Assembly (NCBI RefSeq): GCF_001984575.1
Contig: NZ_LZNS01000001.1
Span: 124,001 to 188,000, forward strand
Direction of reading: 5' to 3'
Origin: Streptomyces sp. MP131-18
GTDB lineage: Bacteria > Actinomycetota > Actinomycetes > Streptomycetales > Streptomycetaceae
DNA length: 64,000 bases
Made by a program: the position numbers and the translations under genes. Below are positions 8,615 to 16,526 of the stretch, piece after piece (position 1 is the first letter of the stretch; each line of letters opens with the position of its first letter). The notes below the pieces were generated by a model. The model was not told the DNA's origin, searched no databases, and saw only the letters and a list, made by a program, of their open reading frames with translations.

Positions 8615-9258
8615 CACACCTCCATCTCGGCGAGCAGGGCGCGCGTCCGGTTGGGGTGTCCGGCGGCGTGCCGGTAGCGGCGGTAGAGGGCGCGGGACGC
8701 CAGCGAGCCCCAGCGGCGGGAGTCACGCGCTTGGGGTGGGTGCCACAGGTGCCAGAGGGGCGCGTCTCCCCGCCATGGGGGCCCGGCGAGCGTCCGCAGT
8801 GCGAGCGCGTGCGATTCGTCTTCCTGCCCCCACCCGCGGTATCGCGGGTCGAGCGGGACCTGTTCATACACCTGGCGGGGCAGCACGGTGATGCCGCCGC
8901 CCTCGAACCCCCGGTACGCAGGCTGGACGAGCCCACCGCCGAGGGGGGCGCCGGCGAGGACCGCGGCCGTGGCGTCCTGGTCGAGCCGGTGCACGTCCCC
9001 ATGGGGGATGCCCCATGGCCAGCCACTGCGCACCGCATCCACCGCGGCCGGGATGCCGCCCGTCCACACGTCCGCGTCCGCGATGACCAGCACGTCTGCG
9101 CCCGTGTGGCGCAGCCCGTCGGCGACCGCAGCCGCTTTGGACCACGGCCCGGGTGGGGCTTCGGCGAGGATCGGTTCGTGACCGGCGCGGCGCCAGCGCG
9201 GCAGCAGCCACGCCAGCGACGCCTCCCGGTGCGGGCAGCCGCCGCGCCACGGGATCAC
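8614..9258 (-). CDS. GT-A fold glycosyltransferase in the tail operon
   Basis: Starts directly with the first beta strand (IPWRGGCPHREASLAWLL). A DXD-like motif (VIADADVWTGG) would bind metal and nucleotide sugar, and GWGQEDESHALALR is the conserved acidic motif of galactosyltransferase-like family 2/7/27 enzymes. I prefer the GTG at 9258 because it overlaps the upstream stop as GTGA, like its neighbours; ATG 9285 is the alternative. With the next two genes it forms a sugar-transfer cassette placed among tail genes, so virion or host-surface glycosylation is the likely role (inference). Confidence 0.85.
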   Translation of the reverse strand: MIPWRGGCPHREASLAWLLPRWRRAGHEPILAEAPPGPWSKAAAVADGLRHTGADVLVIADADVWTGGIPAAVDAVRSGWPWGIPHGDVHRLDQDATAAVLAGAPLGGGLVQPAYRGFEGGGITVLPRQVYEQVPLDPRYRGWGQEDESHALALRTLAGPPWRGDAPLWHLWHPPQARDSRRWGSLASRALYRRYRHAAGHPNRTRALLAEMEV

Positions 9259-10247
9259 GACAGCGACTCGACCACCTGCACCCATGCCGCCAGCTCCTCC
9301 CGCGGGTCAAGCTCGACCGAGCGCTTGAGCGCCGCGGTGGATGCGGTCTCCCACTCGACCGGGTCGAGGAGACGCCGGATCTGGCGCTCCCAGCCGCCCA
9401 GATCGCCCCGCTCCACGAACATCCCGGCGTCGCCGAGCGCTTCGCGCAGGCCGGGCGTCGGCGCGGCGATGACCGGGATGCCGCTCGCCATGGCCTCGAC
9501 TCCGGCCATGCCGTAGGACTCGTAGATGCTGGGCATGATCAGCAACCGGGTGCGCGGCCACACGTCGCGCCGCATCTGGGCGGTGTGCTGGATGATCTCG
9601 ACGTTCGGGAGGTCGCGCACGATCTGCGGGCCGTGGCCGCCGACGACCCCAGCGAACTGCATGTCTGGCATCCGGTCGGCCAGCCGGTACAGAATCTCGC
9701 CGCCCTTGTCCCGGTTGAGGTTCACCAGCGTCACCGCGTCGCCATGCTGGTCGACACGGTGTTCGTCCGGCCAGACCGGCGGGTGCACGACCAGCGTCCG
9801 GGAGCCGGGCGGGATGGCGCGGCGCCGGGCGAAGTGCTCCCGCACCCACACCGTGTTGAACACGAGCAGGTCAGGGCGCCAGCGGCGCGTCACGGCCAGG
9901 CTCGCAGGGAACGTGTTGTGGGCGACGTGCGCAACGGCGGGGGCCGGTTCGCCGCGGCGTCGGGCCCGCGCCGCGTAGTGGGAGGCGTGGGGCGCCTCCT
10001 GGTGGTGGCTGACCAGCACGTCGGCGCCGATCGCGTCCAGGATTGCTGGCACCGGGCGTCCGCGGACCGCGCGCCGCACCCGCACCCCCTCATGCACGTA
10101 CTCGTCCGGCCCGCGCCGGTGCTCGGTCACCACTGCCTCGACCTCGTGCCCGGCCACGGCGAGCGCCCGCAGCATGGCGTGCAGCATCGTCTCCGACCCG
10201 GCCATGTAGTGCGGCACGTAGTAGTGCACCAGGGCCGCGATCCTCAC
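9255..10247 (-). CDS. GT-B fold glycosyltransferase (family 4-like)
   Basis: Residues 1-150 form an N-terminal Rossmann-like domain (RIAALVHYYVPHYMAGSETM); the C-terminal half has the typical GT4 nucleotide-sugar site (MPSIYESYGMAGVEAMASG, with the E-x7-E pattern) followed by IPVIAAPTPGLREAL. The GTG start at 10247 overlaps the methyltransferase stop as GTGA. Length (330 aa) is slightly short for GT4. It acts in the cytoplasm on an unknown acceptor. Confidence 0.88.
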   Translation of the reverse strand: MRIAALVHYYVPHYMAGSETMLHAMLRALAVAGHEVEAVVTEHRRGPDEYVHEGVRVRRAVRGRPVPAILDAIGADVLVSHHQEAPHASHYAARARRRGEPAPAVAHVAHNTFPASLAVTRRWRPDLLVFNTVWVREHFARRRAIPPGSRTLVVHPPVWPDEHRVDQHGDAVTLVNLNRDKGGEILYRLADRMPDMQFAGVVGGHGPQIVRDLPNVEIIQHTAQMRRDVWPRTRLLIMPSIYESYGMAGVEAMASGIPVIAAPTPGLREALGDAGMFVERGDLGGWERQIRRLLDPVEWETASTAALKRSVELDPREELAAWVQVVESLS

Positions 10248-10744
10248 CGCGACCACCACCAGCGGCCCAGCACCTCGCCGCGGAAGCTGTCGCATCCGCC
10301 CATCAGCGCGTCCATCTCCTCCCACGACCAGTGCGCCAAGTGCGTCTCGTGCGGGTTGCCGTGGACGGCCCCCTGCTCCATGCAGATGATCGGCACGGAC
10401 ACCATCACGTGGTCGGCGCACTCCATCAGCTCCGCGAGCAGGCGGCGCGCGTCGTGCTCGGGCAGGTGCTCCACTACATCCCCCAGCAGCACGGCTCCGT
10501 CCGCAGGGAAGGGGAAGCCGCGCACGTCGCTGACGTGCACCTGGTCGTATTTCTCCGCGAGGTTGAACCGCTCGACGTAGGGCTCCCAGATCTCCACGCA
10601 CTCCCAGCGCGCGTCCGGGGTGAGGTGCCGCATCAACATCGAGTAGATGCCCTCACCGGGCCCCACATCGATGACCAGTGCGGGCCGGGCGGCCTTGAGC
10701 CGCTCGGCCACCCAGTCGCGGCCTTCGTGGTGCGAGACGGGCAC
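10244..10744 (-). CDS. Class I SAM-dependent methyltransferase
   Basis: Motif I is VIDVGPGEGIYSMLM (residues about 24-38), followed by an acidic strand end (WECVEIWEP) and a motif IV-like LLGDVVEHLPEHDARRLL. This resembles small methyltransferases of sugar and lipid modification. It sits upstream of two glycosyltransferase genes with 4-base overlap and just after the tape measure gene, so a role in making or capping a glycan on the virion is plausible. Substrate unknown. Confidence 0.85.
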   Translation of the reverse strand: MPVSHHEGRDWVAERLKAARPALVIDVGPGEGIYSMLMRHLTPDARWECVEIWEPYVERFNLAEKYDQVHVSDVRGFPFPADGAVLLGDVVEHLPEHDARRLLAELMECADHVMVSVPIICMEQGAVHGNPHETHLAHWSWEEMDALMGGCDSFRGEVLGRWWWSR

Positions 10745-10753
10745 GCCTTCTCC

Positions 10754-12835
10754 TCACCGAGCGCGTCCGAGGCGGGTGACATCCCCGCCGAGCTGGGTGC
10801 GGACCATTTCCTCCAGCCACGCCCGTAGATGCCGGTCTCCGGCCACGATCTGCACCACCGCTGCGGGTGCCGCGGCGCGGCCCGTGGGGACGGTGGCGCG
10901 CACGGTCGGCAGCATGTCCTCCAGCCGGTCGAGCGGGATGACGGCCTCGTCCTGCCCAGCCTCGCCGATGAGGGCGAGGGTCCCGCCGCGGCGAGCCTGC
11001 ACGATGCCACCGGCAGCCAAGTACGGCACGTTCGGGGTGCTCAGCGTGAATGACGGCACAGAGACGCCGAGGAACGATCCGCCTCCGACCGTGAAGCTGA
11101 GCCCGTTCCATCCGCGGATGATGGCGTTGATGCCGCCGCGGAAACCGCCCCCGATGGTGTCGGCGATGTCGCCGCCCAGCCCGGAGAACCACCCCAGTAC
11201 CTTGCCGGGCAGGTCGGCGAGGGTGTCCCACCAGCCGGAGACGGTGTTGACTCCGTCCTCGACGCGGGCGCCGATCCAGTCCATCGCCGTGCCGATGGCC
11301 CCCTTGATGGTGTCCCAGTGGGAGATGATGATGCCCGGCAGCGACCACGTCATGAACAGGTCGACGATCCACTGGACGACGCCTCTGACCTTGGCGTACA
11401 CCCAGTCCCACGCGGCCGTCGTCGCGGCCACGATCTGGTCCCAGTACACGATGACCAGCGCGACCGTTCCGGCCAGCAGCGCCACGCCCGCCACCACGCC
11501 CAGGATGATCCACGTGATGGGGTTCGCGGCCAACGCGAGGTTGATCGCCCACACGGCGGCCGTCATGATGGCAAGCGCGGCCGCGACACCGATCACGGCC
11601 AGCGCAACGGCTTGGAACAGCGCGGGGTTGGACGAGGCCCAGTTGCCGAGCGTGGTGAGCACCGGCATCACAGCCTGCCCAAGCGTGGCACCCAGGGTGC
11701 GCAGCGCAGCGGTGAACTGCTGGCTGGGGTCGTTGGCCATAGCTGTCGTCACGCCGGACGCGGCCCCGGACACGTCGTCCAGACCGGCGGACGCCGCCGA
11801 CGTCGCCGGGTTCATAGCCAGCAGAGCATCAGCGCTCTCACCAGCCATGTCACCGAACAAAGCGACGGCCAGCTCGGCGCGTTCCGCGGGGTCTTCGACT
11901 CCGCGCAGGGCCTCCAGGGTGTCGCCCATAGCGGCTGCCGCCTCGGGGCCACCGGAGTGGATCGCCGAGAGCATGCCCTCCGCGTCCAGCCCTAGCCCCT
12001 GGAACGCCTCGGCCGCGGCGGCGGTGTCCTCGGCGGTGATCCGCGCGAACTCGTGGATCACGTCCGCCGCTTGGTCGATATCCCGGCCGCCGGCCTGCAC
12101 GAACTGGCTCATCAGCCCGAACGCGGTCGCCCCGTCCAGGCCGAGCCGCTGGAACTGCTCGCTGTACTCCTGGACCACGGCGGGGATGTCCCCACGCATG
12201 CTCGCAGGCAACGCCTGTGCAGCGGCGACGAGCAGGTCGAACGCCTCCTGCCCCGTCCCAGCGAGCCCGTTTTCGATCGCGGTCCCGGCCGCGGTGGCGG
12301 CCTCGCCGACGTCCCACTCGAACACATCGGCCATGGCCAGGGCCTGGCTGGACAGGTCGTTCAGCTCGGTGTCGCTCGTCGAGCCGAGGTCCACGACCGA
12401 GCTGGCCACGACACCCACAGCCTGTGCGGCATCGTCCATGGAGGCGCCGAACCCGGCGGTGAACACGTCGCCCGCAACGGCGCCGACGCGCTCCGCCTCG
12501 GCCTCCGTGAGTCCCAGCTGCGCGCTCACGCGCGCGTTGGCCGCGCTGGTGTCCATGGCGTTGGCCAGCCCGGCGCCGAACGCCAACGCGGCGATGCCGC
12601 CTGCTGCGGCGCCTGGGCCCGCGAGGCTCTCGCCGAGGCCGGACATGCGGTCGGCGAACGAGCTGTTCATGGCGTCGCCCGCGGCGTCGCCTGCGTTGTC
12701 GCCAGCCCGCGTGGCGGCCCGGGTCAGCTCGTCCGTCATCCCGGACTGGATGCTGCTGGCGAACCCGCGGAACGAGGGGGTAAGCGCGATCCAGGCAGTT
12801 CCGACTTGGGGCCCGGCAGGGGTGGTCACCGACAC
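10754..12835 (-). CDS. Tail tape measure protein
   Basis: Sets tail length and is threaded into the cell during DNA entry. It has the standard layout: N-terminal start GTAWIALTPSFRGFASSIQ, a long Ala-rich helical region, two hydrophobic stretches (residues about 415-480, ALAVIGVAAALAIMTAAVWA and IILGVVAGVALLAG), Trp-rich repeats (WDTIKGAIGTAMDWIG, VSGWWDTLADLPGKV) and the C-terminal AAGGIVQARRGGTLALIGEA motif. At 693 residues it predicts a tail of roughly 100 nm by the usual 1.5 Angstrom per residue rule. Confidence 0.95.
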   Translation of the reverse strand: MSVTTPAGPQVGTAWIALTPSFRGFASSIQSGMTDELTRAATRAGDNAGDAAGDAMNSSFADRMSGLGESLAGPGAAAGGIAALAFGAGLANAMDTSAANARVSAQLGLTEAEAERVGAVAGDVFTAGFGASMDDAAQAVGVVASSVVDLGSTSDTELNDLSSQALAMADVFEWDVGEAATAAGTAIENGLAGTGQEAFDLLVAAAQALPASMRGDIPAVVQEYSEQFQRLGLDGATAFGLMSQFVQAGGRDIDQAADVIHEFARITAEDTAAAAEAFQGLGLDAEGMLSAIHSGGPEAAAAMGDTLEALRGVEDPAERAELAVALFGDMAGESADALLAMNPATSAASAGLDDVSGAASGVTTAMANDPSQQFTAALRTLGATLGQAVMPVLTTLGNWASSNPALFQAVALAVIGVAAALAIMTAAVWAINLALAANPITWIILGVVAGVALLAGTVALVIVYWDQIVAATTAAWDWVYAKVRGVVQWIVDLFMTWSLPGIIISHWDTIKGAIGTAMDWIGARVEDGVNTVSGWWDTLADLPGKVLGWFSGLGGDIADTIGGGFRGGINAIIRGWNGLSFTVGGGSFLGVSVPSFTLSTPNVPYLAAGGIVQARRGGTLALIGEAGQDEAVIPLDRLEDMLPTVRATVPTGRAAAPAAVVQIVAGDRHLRAWLEEMVRTQLGGDVTRLGRAR

Positions 12836-12850
12836 ACCCCCTCGGCTGGG

Positions 12851-13260
12851 TCAGCGGCGTGGTGGCCGTGGTCGCTGGCGGCGCAGCAGCGCCCGCCCGC
12901 GGTCGATCAGCTGCTCGCGCGCATGCCCGCGCAGCGCCTCCACGCGAGACGGGCGCGCCACGGGCTTGGGCGCCGACCCGGCGTTGCTGCCCTTCTTGCT
13001 GCGCTGCCAGTTGGCCATGGCGAGGGCATCGAACGCACCGGCGGCCAGCTCGATATCGATGGGGTACACGCCGCGCTCGCGGGACTTCGCCCACGCCAGC
13101 GCGCTGGCGCTGGTGGCTGGCTGCACCCGCAGGATGCGGCCCAGCCGCCCCCACGTGAGAGGGTCGGTGCCGATGTCGCCGAGGTCCACGCCGATGCGCA
13201 GCAGGTCGTACTCGATCTCCCCGCCGTACTCGCTCAGGAGGTCGGCGAGGGCGAAGATTC
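12851..13260 (-). CDS. Tail assembly chaperone, -1 frameshift extension
   Basis: This frame has no convincing start of its own near its beginning. It is open from the slippery site and reads GIFALADLLSEYGGEIEYDL then LRIGVDLGDIGTDPLTWGR, a typical siphovirus chaperone segment. It would be made as a C-terminal extension of the 13234-13560 product, as in lambda G/GT. A GTG at 13189 lies inside the conserved segment and is unlikely to be the real start. The longer form binds the tape measure during tail assembly. Confidence 0.82.
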
Positions 13261-13560
13261 CCCCAGGTCATCGACGCCCTGCGCCTGCTTGTACTCCTCG
13301 ATCAGTAGTAGCAGGTCGTCTGCCCGGCCTCCTGCGGCGGTGAATGCCTCGTACTGTTTGGTGCCCATCAGCTTGCGCACGAACGGGATGTCTCCGGTGT
13401 GCCGCGAGTTCTTCGCGGCCTCCTTGAGTTCGTCGGGCCAGAATCCGGGTGCGGGGATGGAGTAGGGCTTGCCGTCGACGGTGACGGTGAGCTTGTCGCC
13501 GCCCTTTCGCTGCGCGGCCCGGCGCCGCAGCTCCTCCAGATCGAACGTCGTCCTGCTCAT
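13234..13560 (-). CDS. Tail assembly chaperone, short form (108 aa)
   Basis: Upstream product of the frameshifted chaperone pair, located between the major tail protein and tape measure genes as in lambda-like tails. It begins RTTFDLEELRRRAAQRKGG and contains a helical region KEAAKNSRHTGDIPFVRKLM. Normal termination occurs after DDLGESSPSPTS. Its ATG overlaps the upstream gene as ATGA. Confidence 0.85.
   Translation of the reverse strand: MSRTTFDLEELRRRAAQRKGGDKLTVTVDGKPYSIPAPGFWPDELKEAAKNSRHTGDIPFVRKLMGTKQYEAFTAAGGRADDLLLLIEEYKQAQGVDDLGESSPSPTS
13258..13264 (-). other. Programmed -1 frameshift site GGGGGAA
   Basis: On the coding strand the sequence CTGGGGGAATC occurs 23 bases before the stop of the short chaperone. 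Slipping back one base changes DDLGESSPSPTS into a frame continuing GIFALADLLSEY, which matches the family. G-runs followed by A are common slippery sites in actinophage tail genes. Confidence 0.8.
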
Positions 13561-13772
13561 GCGCGGTCCTTGATGTCGGCGTCCAGGCTGTTGATGACCT
13601 CGACGCGGTCGGCGTAGAGCGTGAGCGTCACGCTCGGGATCTCGTCGGGGTCGACCGAGAGGTGAACGTCATCGCGCCCAACGATGTAGGGGAAGGGTTG
13701 GCCGTCGACCGTGATCGACGTGTCGTTGCCACGACGCTCGACGCAGATCAGCTCTGGGAGGGTGGGTTCCAT
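13557..13772 (-). CDS. Small tail-region protein (71 aa)
   Basis: Beta-rich protein with two repeated strands of the type SITVDGQPFPYIVG and SVTLTLYADRVEV. The neighbouring chaperone starts with a similar strand (KLTVTVDGKPYSIPAPG), which suggests the two genes share ancestry. It overlaps the chaperone gene by 4 bases. Function unknown. Confidence 0.65.
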   Translation of the reverse strand: MEPTLPELICVERRGNDTSITVDGQPFPYIVGRDDVHLSVDPDEIPSVTLTLYADRVEVINSLDADIKDRA

Positions 13773-13793
13773 GCGCGGTCTCCAGTGGAGAGG

Positions 13794-14414
13794 TCAGCTG
13801 CCCGGCATGATCATGGCGGGGTTGTTTGTGTTCTCGATCAGCGCGACGCCGCGCGTCACGCCGTCCACTTCCATCTCGTGGACCTTGGCGAGCAGCGTCA
13901 TCTCGTACATCGTCAGCTCTCCCGCGGTGTGCGGGACGTCGCCCATCTCGTCCACCACCAGCGTCGGGATGTAGATCCTCTTCCAGGTGCCGCCGTCGAC
14001 GAGATCGAGGCACCCGCTCCTGACGTCCTCGCCGGACTGCTGCACGACCACGGTCTGTGTCAGGTCGCCGGTCGTGGTGATGATGCTGTCGGGGTAGCGC
14101 AACTGCTGCACGACCCAGTTGTCCTCCAGGGCTTGCACCTGGACCGTATGGTCGTCCTCCGTCACGGCGGTGCGGACGATGCTATTGCCCTGCCAGCCGC
14201 GGAACCGCTCGACGGTGCGCTCCCGGCCCTGTGTCGGGCCGTCCTCGGACAGCCAGCCCAGCTCGTAGAACTCGTCACCAGGCGGCTGAAACTGGCCGTT
14301 CTCGTCGTAGATCGGGGGCAGCGGGAACGCTGCGACGGGCTCGCCCGGCATCGTCACCCACAGCCCGGAGTCGTAGCCGTACCAGGCCCTGGCGTTATCT
14401 GAGTTCTTGGCCAC
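13794..14414 (-). CDS. Major tail protein
   Basis: Forms the tail tube. The protein begins AKNSDNARAWYGYDSGLWVT and contains GRERTVERFRGWQGNSIVRT, the tube-protein motif seen in many actinophages. The GTG at 14414 is chosen because an AAAGGAG ribosome site precedes it. It stands between the tail terminator-like gene and the chaperone pair, the standard siphovirus order. Confidence 0.88.
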   Translation of the reverse strand: MAKNSDNARAWYGYDSGLWVTMPGEPVAAFPLPPIYDENGQFQPPGDEFYELGWLSEDGPTQGRERTVERFRGWQGNSIVRTAVTEDDHTVQVQALEDNWVVQQLRYPDSIITTTGDLTQTVVVQQSGEDVRSGCLDLVDGGTWKRIYIPTLVVDEMGDVPHTAGELTMYEMTLLAKVHEMEVDGVTRGVALIENTNNPAMIMPGS

Positions 14415-14427
14415 GGCGCATCTCCTT

Positions 14428-14820
14428 TCAGGGTGTCGGGACCGCGCCGCGGACCGACAGCACAACGGTCATCAGCGCCCGCGGTACATCCGAGGGCGCG
14501 TCGGGGATGAGGGTCGGCCCGGTCTCCTCGGCCGAGACACGGACCTCGGGCACGTACTCGGGCATCCGCGCCAGGTGGTAGCGCGCGGTCTCCGCCAGCT
14601 CGGCGGCGCGCGGATCGGTGGCGGCCCACACCTGCACGTCGAGCCGGGCGTTGTCGACGATCGCGTTGCGGCGCGGACCACCCAGGCGCCGCAGCAGCAC
14701 CATCTCGGGCGGGCGTTCACGCGGCACCTCCGAGCCGACGTGAACCGGAGCGAGCAGCGGACGCAGATACGTGGTGGCCAGCAGCGTGGCGTCCGGGAAC
14801 CTGACCGCTGGCGCGGGCAT
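14428..14820 (-). CDS. Tail terminator / head-tail joining protein (130 aa)
   Basis: Position directly upstream of the major tail protein and the mixed alpha/beta layout (FPDATLLATTYLRPLL, DVQVWAATDPRAAELAETAR) fit the tail terminator family that caps the tail tube. Its ATG overlaps the next upstream stop by one base. Confidence 0.65.
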   Translation of the reverse strand: MPAPAVRFPDATLLATTYLRPLLAPVHVGSEVPRERPPEMVLLRRLGGPRRNAIVDNARLDVQVWAATDPRAAELAETARYHLARMPEYVPEVRVSAEETGPTLIPDAPSDVPRALMTVVLSVRGAVPTP

Positions 14821-15104
14821 CAGTTGCCTGCCGCGTCGATCGCGCGGCCGAGGAACCGGTGCCGTGCCTCCGCGTACAGCACGCCCGGATGCCGGGCGGT
14901 GACAATTCCCCGCACGCGGTCTCGGCCGACCCGCGTCGTGGCGTCCACCACGATCGCACCCTCCTGCATCTCCGGCACCGCAGCCTGCGCAGCAGCACGC
15001 ACCCGCTCGGCTCGGCGCTGAAGATCGGCCCGCAGATCGTCACCGGTCGCCAACCTGCCGATGCCGCCGTAGTCGACATCGATCCGCACGCGCGCACGCG
15101 TCAT
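14820..15104 (-). CDS. Head-tail connector, HK97 gp10-like (94 aa)
   Basis: Small basic protein with a helical core (GDDLRADLQRRAERVRAAAQ) and C-terminal ARHPGVLYAEARHRFLGRAI, resembling the HK97 gp10-like neck family. Assignment rests on gene order and these features. Confidence 0.6.
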   Translation of the reverse strand: MTRARVRIDVDYGGIGRLATGDDLRADLQRRAERVRAAAQAAVPEMQEGAIVVDATTRVGRDRVRGIVTARHPGVLYAEARHRFLGRAIDAAGN

Positions 15105-15105
15105 G

Positions 15106-15456
15106 TCAGCCCTCCATGCGAGTCAGCAGAATCTCGGTATGGGCCAGGCGGCCCGTGGGCCCGCGCCAACGGTCGACGTCTCCGTCGATCACCCACGTGA
15201 CGCCGGCCCACTCGATCCGGTCGGTCGTCTCGATGTCGGCGCCGATCGGCCCGAACGCGCGCCGGTTGCGCTCCAGCCCGTCGCGGGGGATCGTCTCGGC
15301 TGCCGTCTGGCGCGAGCCCTGCACGGGCTGCACCCGCCAGCCGGTCAACGTCGTGCGCACGGCCGACGCCCAATCCCGCACCGGATCGCCGTAGGGGTTG
15401 GTGACCAGCGGGGCGCGGACGCGGGTGACGCTGTCACGGAACCAGGGGAACGGCAC
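15106..15456 (-). CDS. Head closure / neck protein (116 aa)
   Basis: Beta-rich protein with RAPLVTNPYGDPVRDWASAV and ITDR-like IETTDRIEWAGVTWVIDGD, a pattern common in phage head-closure proteins. GTG 15456 is taken as start because it lies just after the stop of the upstream connector gene. Confidence 0.65.
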   Translation of the reverse strand: MPFPWFRDSVTRVRAPLVTNPYGDPVRDWASAVRTTLTGWRVQPVQGSRQTAAETIPRDGLERNRRAFGPIGADIETTDRIEWAGVTWVIDGDVDRWRGPTGRLAHTEILLTRMEG

Positions 15457-15466
15457 GAGCCACCCC

Positions 15467-16048
15467 CTACGGCCGGTTGGCCAGCCGGTACCGGTCCAAC
15501 ACCCGCCGCTCGGCACCCGTCAGCATTCCGCCGACGCCCGAATCCTCCGAACCGCCGGACGTGGCGTATGAGACCGACTCGCCGCCGGCCTGCTCCGACG
15601 AGACCCCGACCGGGGCCGTCGCCGTCCGCGCCGCCAGAGCGACCAGCACGGAGCCGACCGCGCCCGGCGGCTCCTCGTACCCCGAGTCCATCTCGGCGCG
15701 CACCCGCCGCGGGCCGTCCGACCAACAGCCGCACCGCCACAGCCAGCCGCCCTCCGACCAGTCCCACCCGCCAGCCACGGCCGTCCAGGCATCCAGCCCG
15801 TGGTCGTACTGCGGGCGAGTCTCCACCGCGGTGACCGCGTGCAGCATCATCGTCGGCAGGCCGGCCACCGGGCCGCCGACCGTGTCCACCGTCACCGTCT
15901 CAGTCTCGCGCGGCCACACCCGCCAGCCGCAGTAGTCCCGCACCGCGTCGGCGGCCTCGTCCAGCAGGTCATCGGCCTGCTCGTCGGTCAGGCCTTCCAT
16001 TCCTGGCCGGCGCCGCAGCCGATCCCGCAGCTCCTCCATCGTCGGCAT
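15467..16048 (-). CDS. Head-tail connector (adaptor) protein (193 aa)
   Basis: N-terminal helices (EELRDRLRRRPGMEGLTDEQ, then ADDLLDEAADAVRDYCGW) match the gp6/gp15-like adaptor family that docks on the portal. The middle is beta-rich (TETVTVDTVGGPVAGLPTMM). ATG 16048 is the natural start. It follows the capsid genes as expected. Confidence 0.7.
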   Translation of the reverse strand: MPTMEELRDRLRRRPGMEGLTDEQADDLLDEAADAVRDYCGWRVWPRETETVTVDTVGGPVAGLPTMMLHAVTAVETRPQYDHGLDAWTAVAGGWDWSEGGWLWRCGCWSDGPRRVRAEMDSGYEEPPGAVGSVLVALAARTATAPVGVSSEQAGGESVSYATSGGSEDSGVGGMLTGAERRVLDRYRLANRP

Positions 16049-16172
16049 CGTCAACCGCCTCCATCGCGTCGGCGACCGCCCGGAGGAAGTCGGCGTAGTC
16101 GCGCTGCCAGGTCTCGGGGGTCGTGACGACCTCGCCGACCTGCGCCTCCGGGCGCCCCCAGCGCGCATCCAC
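15969..16172 (-). CDS. Possible small overlapping gene (67 aa)
   Basis: Codon use is coding-like from GTG 16172 to about 16050 (TPETWQRDYADFLRAVADAM) but the frame then runs about 80 bases into the adaptor gene. It would fill the 157-base gap upstream of that gene. The overlap makes it uncertain. Confidence 0.35.
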   Translation of the reverse strand: MDARWGRPEAQVGEVVTTPETWQRDYADFLRAVADAMEAVDDADDGGAAGSAAAPARNGRPDRRAGR

Positions 16173-16205
16173 ACCGGCAGGCGGATTTCGCCTTCCGGGG
16201 CCACG

Positions 16206-16502
16206 TCAGGCCGTCGCCTTGTTCGCGGGCTGCTGGGCCTTGTTGGCGACGGTGCGCTGCTTGCGCTTCGGCGCCGCGTCCATGGGGACCGGTTCCGGCA
16301 CGTTCACTGGCACGCCGCCGAGTCTCTCGGCGTCGGCCGCGTTGAGCCGCATCCGCGTCGTGTAGCCGTCGACCTGCACCTCGTAGAGCTGTAGCGGGCC
16401 CATCGGCGCCTCCCTCAGGATGAATCCCATGTCAGAGCCGGGTGCCCCGCACGCGAACCCGTGGGTGCCGCACACGGGGCACGCGGCCCTCTTGCTGCTC
16501 AC
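16206..16502 (-). CDS. Small Cys-containing capsid-region protein (98 aa)
   Basis: N-terminal zinc-ribbon-like cluster CPVCGTHGFACG, then a beta segment (LYEVQVDGYTTRMRLNAADA) and a basic tail rich in Lys, Gln and Ala. It lies just after the major capsid gene; a head decoration or connector accessory is possible but unproven. Confidence 0.65.
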   Translation of the reverse strand: MSSKRAACPVCGTHGFACGAPGSDMGFILREAPMGPLQLYEVQVDGYTTRMRLNAADAERLGGVPVNVPEPVPMDAAPKRKQRTVANKAQQPANKATA

Positions 16503-16526
16503 CTGGCCCCGCTGCGGCGGGGCATG

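Noticed and set aside
10647..13343. 898-codon plus-strand frame over the tape measure region
   Set aside because: Ser/Pro/Ala-rich shadow of the minus-strand tape measure gene, without a recognisable domain.
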